64,000 bases of DNA from Chiridota heheva (lineage: Eukaryota > Echinodermata > Holothuroidea > Apodida > Chiridotidae). Location of the stretch: assembly GCA_020152595.1 (NCBI GenBank), contig JAIGNY010003274.1:334501-398500 (forward strand), read 5' to 3'. Every line of letters begins with the position of its first letter. The stretch's first letter is position 1. The translations under genes and the position numbers were made by a program. Shown piece after piece: positions 57,101 to 63,684 of this stretch. The notes beneath the pieces were generated by a model. The model worked only from the letters and a program-made list of their open reading frames with translations, was not told where the DNA came from and ran no database searches.

Positions 57101-60100
57101 AAGCATTCTCTAAACTTTGTTTCCTATCTGATTTTCTAAAACAAATCGCTTGATACGTCGCGTTTGGTGTTTAAAGTCCTTAACCTCGCGTTCGGTGTGT
57201 AAAGGCCTTAACCTTGCATACAGTGTGTAAAGGCCTTAACCCCCATCCAACTTTGTTGACTGAGGGAGACAAAAAATCTCTAATAAATTCATCTTTTACC
57301 TCATTACGTCCCTTTCAAGCGTATATCTTCCCATCTTAAGTTGTACTTCATGCCACAGACATGTGCAATTTTTCCGCTTCTTGAGCTAACAGAGACCATC
57401 ACATAGAGGGCAGCCTTTCTGTTTATGTTCTCGCAAATGGATCCTGCATGTTGACACTTAGAGCAGTGGGGTGGCCTTGGCATGATAGTAACTATGAAAA
57501 TGGAGAATATAAAACTGTAACTATAATTGTGGGTCCATTTATATGTGGTAAGAATTCTAGAATTTGATTGGTGAAAGGTGTCAGGTGATCATAGTAAATC
57601 TGCGGCACCGCACGGCAGCAACCACAAAACTGCACAAGCATCATCTCTGTATCGCACATGGTATGGGATATGCAATATCATATAGGTAGGGAATAGTAAA
57701 TCAACAGCTAACATACAGCTAAATATGCGCTTTAGTTTGCGTAGTATTATTTAGAAATACACACATCGCACAAGAAAAATGAAAATTTTAGACATACTGC
57801 CACAACATTAGTTTCATTTGTTGATGAAAGTAATCCTGTAATATTTGTTCAAAAACTAAAAGGAATTAGTTAATAAAACCTGCATTTTCCATACTTGGTT
57901 GGTTGAATTATTCATAATAAAAATATATAAAGGAACGGTTAATTCATAATTCATCGTGCGTTATCACGGACACACAAACCACAGAATCGGGGTCACCAAT
58001 ATGGGTGGATGCATTCTGCTTCACTTCCTGCACCCGGTGCCCCAGCTTCTATTCACCAATATTGGTGGTTGCATTCTGCTTCGCTTCCTGCATCCGGTGC
58101 CCCAGCTTCTATTCACCAATATTGGTGGATGCATTCTGCTTCGCTTCCTGCATCCCGTGCCCCAGCTTCTATTCACCAATATTGGTGGTTGCATTCTGCT
58201 TCGCTTCCTGCATCCGGTGCCCCAGCTTCTATTCACCAATATTGGTGGGTGCATTCTGCTTCGCTTCCTGCATCCGGTGCCCCAGCTTCTATGGTTAATC
58301 CATGACAACACACGATGAAGTATTGGTTAACCCTTAAATCATGGATGACAACTCTTCATTCCGTCCCATTGCTGCTGGATATTTGACGGTTGAGTGACTT
58401 TAGCGGACAAGTCAACAAGTTATTCCGATACAGTAGGTAAAGGCTAATATTAAATAACTTTAGCGGACAAGCCAACAAGTTATTCCTATTGGTGAAAGCT
58501 AATGTTTGATCATTCATTCATTTTTTTGAAGCAACCTCTTAAAATGTTTATTTATTTCTGGCAACAAGACAAATGTCCATATATCATGGGATGGTGAACA
58601 ATACAGGTAGGTAAGGGGGTGTGTCCTCTCTCAGCCAATCATATTGCAGGAAACAAACTTATATGCGCCTGTATGATAGATACTATAAAACATTAAGTAC
58701 AGGTGCTTGTCTATCCCGAAACCTTCAGCAGCATCTTTCAAGCTTCCTAAAAGATTCACTCACCTCGAAGATGGGAACAATTCACTCCATCCCTCCATTC
58801 TCCTCCCAGGATCCCCATTGGGAGATAGTCAGACCCGAGAAAGAGAGCCAGAGCTACTTATCTTTGTCTGTCCAGAAACTTTAAACAGAATCTTTCAAGC
58901 TTCCTAAAGATACACTAACCTTGCCAGATGGAAACAATTCACCCCATCCCTCCCTTTTTCTTCCAGGATCCCCTTTGGGAGATGGTTACACCCCATAAAG
59001 AGAGCCAGAGCTACAAATCGTTGTCTGTCCAGATACTTTAAACAGAAGCTTTCATGCTTTCTAAAAGAAACACTAACCTTGAAGATGGGAACAATTCACC
59101 CCATCCCTCCATTCCTGAAAACGCTGAAGAACATCAACACCAGCCATCTCACTGAGCAACTCCATGGCTTGAACTTTTCCGACCCCTGGGACCCCTTTTG
59201 GGAGATAGTCACAACCCAAAAAGAGAGCCAGAGCTACAAGTCTTTGTCGGTCCAGGCCAAGTTGAGCTTCAATGTCACTCATATTATAGCAATCAATAAC
59301 TGGATTCTAGTGAGACAGAAAAGATTACAAAGAATACGAAAGGTAAATCTAAGATATACATGTACTGTAGTAGCTGTGGTTTATTGACTGAAGAAGTTTC
59401 AGAAAAATATATTGTATTGTATTGTACTTTTCACTACTGTCACTGCCACCCTAGCTGCCCCTTGCTGGTTCAAACTAGGGGATTGGACGAGGTTAGCGGC
59501 AGTAACCCTTTCGCCCTCTTGTGAAGCGCTATGAGGAGATTCTGCTTTGTAAAACATAGGTTATACAGACCACTTGAAACCAATTTTAGCCGTAGGTAAA
59601 TACTTCAGTGCTTGGACCAATCAACTGCTGAGGGAATTTTCTCTTTTGTTGGGCCCAACCATTTAGCTGCAGCTACTGGAGGAAAAGTTGTAAGTAACAA
59701 TACGTATGAGTATTACCTTCATCATGTATAGCAGACATACGATTAGCATATGCATTCTTTTTATTCCATTGTTTCCATAACCTGCATGAATTCTGCAGCT
59801 ATGTATATGTATGTATGTATGTATGTATGTATATATGTATATATATATATCTTACTGTATATGAAAGAGGACTTTAACACTGACAAAATGGAAAAGTTCT
59901 GGCTTATCTGTGTAGAAATGACAGGGGTAGTAAGTCTACAATGGAAGAATGACACCGATGTCCTCATTTTCTTTACGATTGTTTAATGTATAACAAACAA
60001 AAAAAATATTAACTTGTTTTACAATTTAAATTTTTGACGTAGTTATACCTCATGTGCTATTGTTCACCTTAGCATTGTATTTAAAAAACGAAAAAAAAGT

Positions 60101-62951
60101 ACCTTGCCGATCAAGTTGAAGTTCTTGTAGACTTTAGTAGCTCCGTAAAGAAAGACATCCCCGTCCTCTGTCAGGCATGCATCTACGAGCTAAAGAGAAA
60201 CAATGTATAGGAGTAATAGAATATGTGCACCGACGTCATCCGCACACGGTGCAGCAAAACATTCAATCACTGGTCAAGGAATTGTAACAAGAAAGAGCGC
60301 ACAGCAAAACACGCTCTTGGTTTGCCTCCACATATTGGCATCTTTCATATCAAAACTGAACATTGCTTAAATAAAAAACATTTATTTTGGGATATTTTGT
60401 GGTTAAAGAAATGGTTAGATTTACAGTTTCTAGTTTGCTTTGATTACTGGAAGTATCTGTCTGCTTTTTCACATTGTCAATAAGCGTAATTCAGGTACAG
60501 TGGGCATTACATCAAAACTTACTTCGGGTACCCAAGGGGTACCCAAGAGGTACCCAGCTGAGTGTGTGTAACATCACATGCACATACTCTATAAGTCAAC
60601 CTTATTTACAGATTCATGCAAGATGGGCAAAAAAAGAAACATCTTTTGGTTAATATGAATATACAAGTGACCTTTGGCCTCACGCCGTCTGTGGGCTATT
60701 GAGGCATGAAGTTTATCAATCTTTTGTGGATAATATATCTGTCAATTTCGCAAAACGAGCGCCCTCACATTTTGCTCTAGTGCTTCTTTAATACATCGAA
60801 TAAGGTAAATGAAAATTTAAGAGCATTTTTACCCCTTCTTTGTTTAAAAGAGCTGCGAGCGCCTCCGCCTCCCCTTTGCTCTGGAGGTGTGGCACCCCCA
60901 TGGAGTCCAAAAGTTCCTGACACTAGAAAGGCAAAACATATTTATTTCAGCGGAACTTTCATAAGCATAAAATACACAAAACCATTTCTTTAAAAGTGAA
61001 TGGACAATGGCAATATCGTGGCTTGACATGGACTCAAAATCATAAACATAGCGAAGTCTCATCAAAATTGGGGTAAAAATTGACCAATTACAGCACTTTG
61101 AAAATGTAGTATCAAATTTGTTAAGTACTTAGTGACATAACAACAAGCTTCATGAAATAACCATCCTTACGAGAAATGGTCCATCAATCATTCATGGGGT
61201 AAATAACCATCCTTACGAGAAATGGTCCATTAATCATTCATGGGCTAAATAACCATCCTTTTGAGAAATGGTCCATCAATCATTCATGGGCTAAATAACC
61301 ATCCTTACGAGAAATGGTCCATCAATCATTCATGGGCTAAATAACCATCCTTACGAGAAATGGTCCATTAATCATTCATGGGCTAAATAACCATCCTTAC
61401 GAGAAATGGTCCATCAATCATTCATGGGCTAAATAACCATCCTTACAAGAAATGGTCCATCAATCATTCATGGGCTAAATAACCATCCTTACGAGAAATG
61501 GTCCATCAATCATTCATGGGCTAAATAAGCATCCTTACGAGAAATGGTCCATCAATCATTCATAGGCTAAATAACCATCCTTACGAAAAATGGTCCATCA
61601 ATCATTCATAGGATTTATAACCATCCTTACGAAAAATGGTCCATCAATCATTCATGGGCTAAATAACCATCCTTACGAGAAGTGGTCCATCAATCATTCA
61701 TGGGCTAAATAACCATCCTTACGAGAAATGGTCCATCAATCTTTCATGGGCTAAATAGCCATCCTTACGAGAAATGGTCCATCAATCATTCATGGGCTTA
61801 ATAACCATCCTTACGAGGAATGGTCCATCAATCATTCATGGGCTTAATAACCATCTTTACGAGAAATGGTCCATCAATCATTCATGGGTTAAATAACCAT
61901 CTTTACGAGTAATGGTCCATCAATCATTCATGGGCTGAATAACCGTCCTTACGAGAAATGGTCCATCAATCATTTATGGGTTTTGCACAAAGTCCTCCTA
62001 AGCATATAATGTATATTTCTATTTAGGCTCCGCCAAGGACTAATCTGATTCCCATCATTGAACAGCAGTTATGTGGCTTGAGCCCAAGATGAATGACCTA
62101 TTGTGTACAAAGTAACAGTAGCTGGTTGCTAACAAGTGAAGTGTGAATAGACTATGAAAATGCTGTCAGTTAAGAAGGTATAGATTACCCCTGTGTTGTG
62201 TATGGTGTAACAATAGCTGGATGCTAGTCAATGAATTGTGAAGTGTCTCTCGGTTAGAATGGTGTGGATTACCTCTGATTTTGAGAAAATCGGGGGTGTC
62301 GGGTTGGAGGGGTCCAAGGGCCAAAAATTCTTTATGTAAGAAAACCATTGTTATTGCTTATGTTAACTTATTGTTCTTCAACCCTTTCTCAAAATTGTGA
62401 GAGAGGAAGCAGTTAAGTATAATGCAAATAAAATGAAATTTTGCAATAGCCTTTACCCAAATAGCAGTATGCAATTATGTGACCCGGCAATGCCAGTCAA
62501 GTGTGAGTCATTGACATATAAAACAGTGGATCACATGTGCATCATTGTACCAAATTGTCAGTCACCAGAGTGATTCTGGGGTGAGTCAATTTACTTTAGA
62601 CCTATTCACTTTGTACAGAGGTGACTGATTTAAGGTAAGTCATTTCGAATTTAATTTCCTGTGCATTATACCCAACTGCTTTCTCTCACACAATTTTCAG
62701 AAAGGGTTAAAAAATTGCTCTATTTCAGGTATGCAAGCAGTAAATGAAATAAATAAAACACCCCCGTGTGGAGATTTTCATGCTCTTCAAGACGGTCAAA
62801 TTTCATAATTCTTTGGTCAAGAACCTTTGATTAGATACATGTCAAAAATGGGAGACAAAAGTAAACAGAAAATTACCGCATTTGAGCAGAGTAAGTGGTC
62901 ATCATACATATATATATATATATACATATATAAATAAATATATATATATAC

Positions 62952-62988
<37 letters not shown>

Positions 62989-63593
62989 TATAAATATATA
63001 TATATATAATAATAATAATAATAATCGTAATGCTTATATAGCGCTTTATACTGTCCTAGACTGTCTCAAAGCGCTTTACAATTATTACCCTGGTCACTGG
63101 GCCTTAACTCTCCTGAAAACTTTCTCACTCCCCTGGGGAGTCACAACCCCGTTTTATCAGCAGCCATATACAGGCGCCGGGCTCCAAACACATAGAACTG
63201 TCACTGCCCTCACAGGTACCCATTACAGCTGGGTGGACTAAAGCAATGAAGATAAAGTGTCTTGCTCAAGGACACAACACACTGGCCTGGCCAGGAATCG
63301 AACCCAGTACCTTCCACACCAGAGCCCGACGCCTTAACCACTAGGCCACTGTGCTCCACAGCTTCAGTCCACCCAGCTGTAATGGGTACCTGTGAGGGCA
63401 GTGACAGTTCTATGTGTTTGGAGCCCGGCGCCTGTATATGGCTGCTGATAAAACGGGCTTGTGACTCCCCAGAGAGTGAGAAAGTTTTCAGGAGAGTTAA
63501 GGCCCAGTGACCAGGGTAATAATTGTAAAGCGCTTTGATACAGTCTATGACAGTCTAAAGCGCTATATATATATATATATATATAAATATATG

Positions 63594-63684
<91 letters not shown>

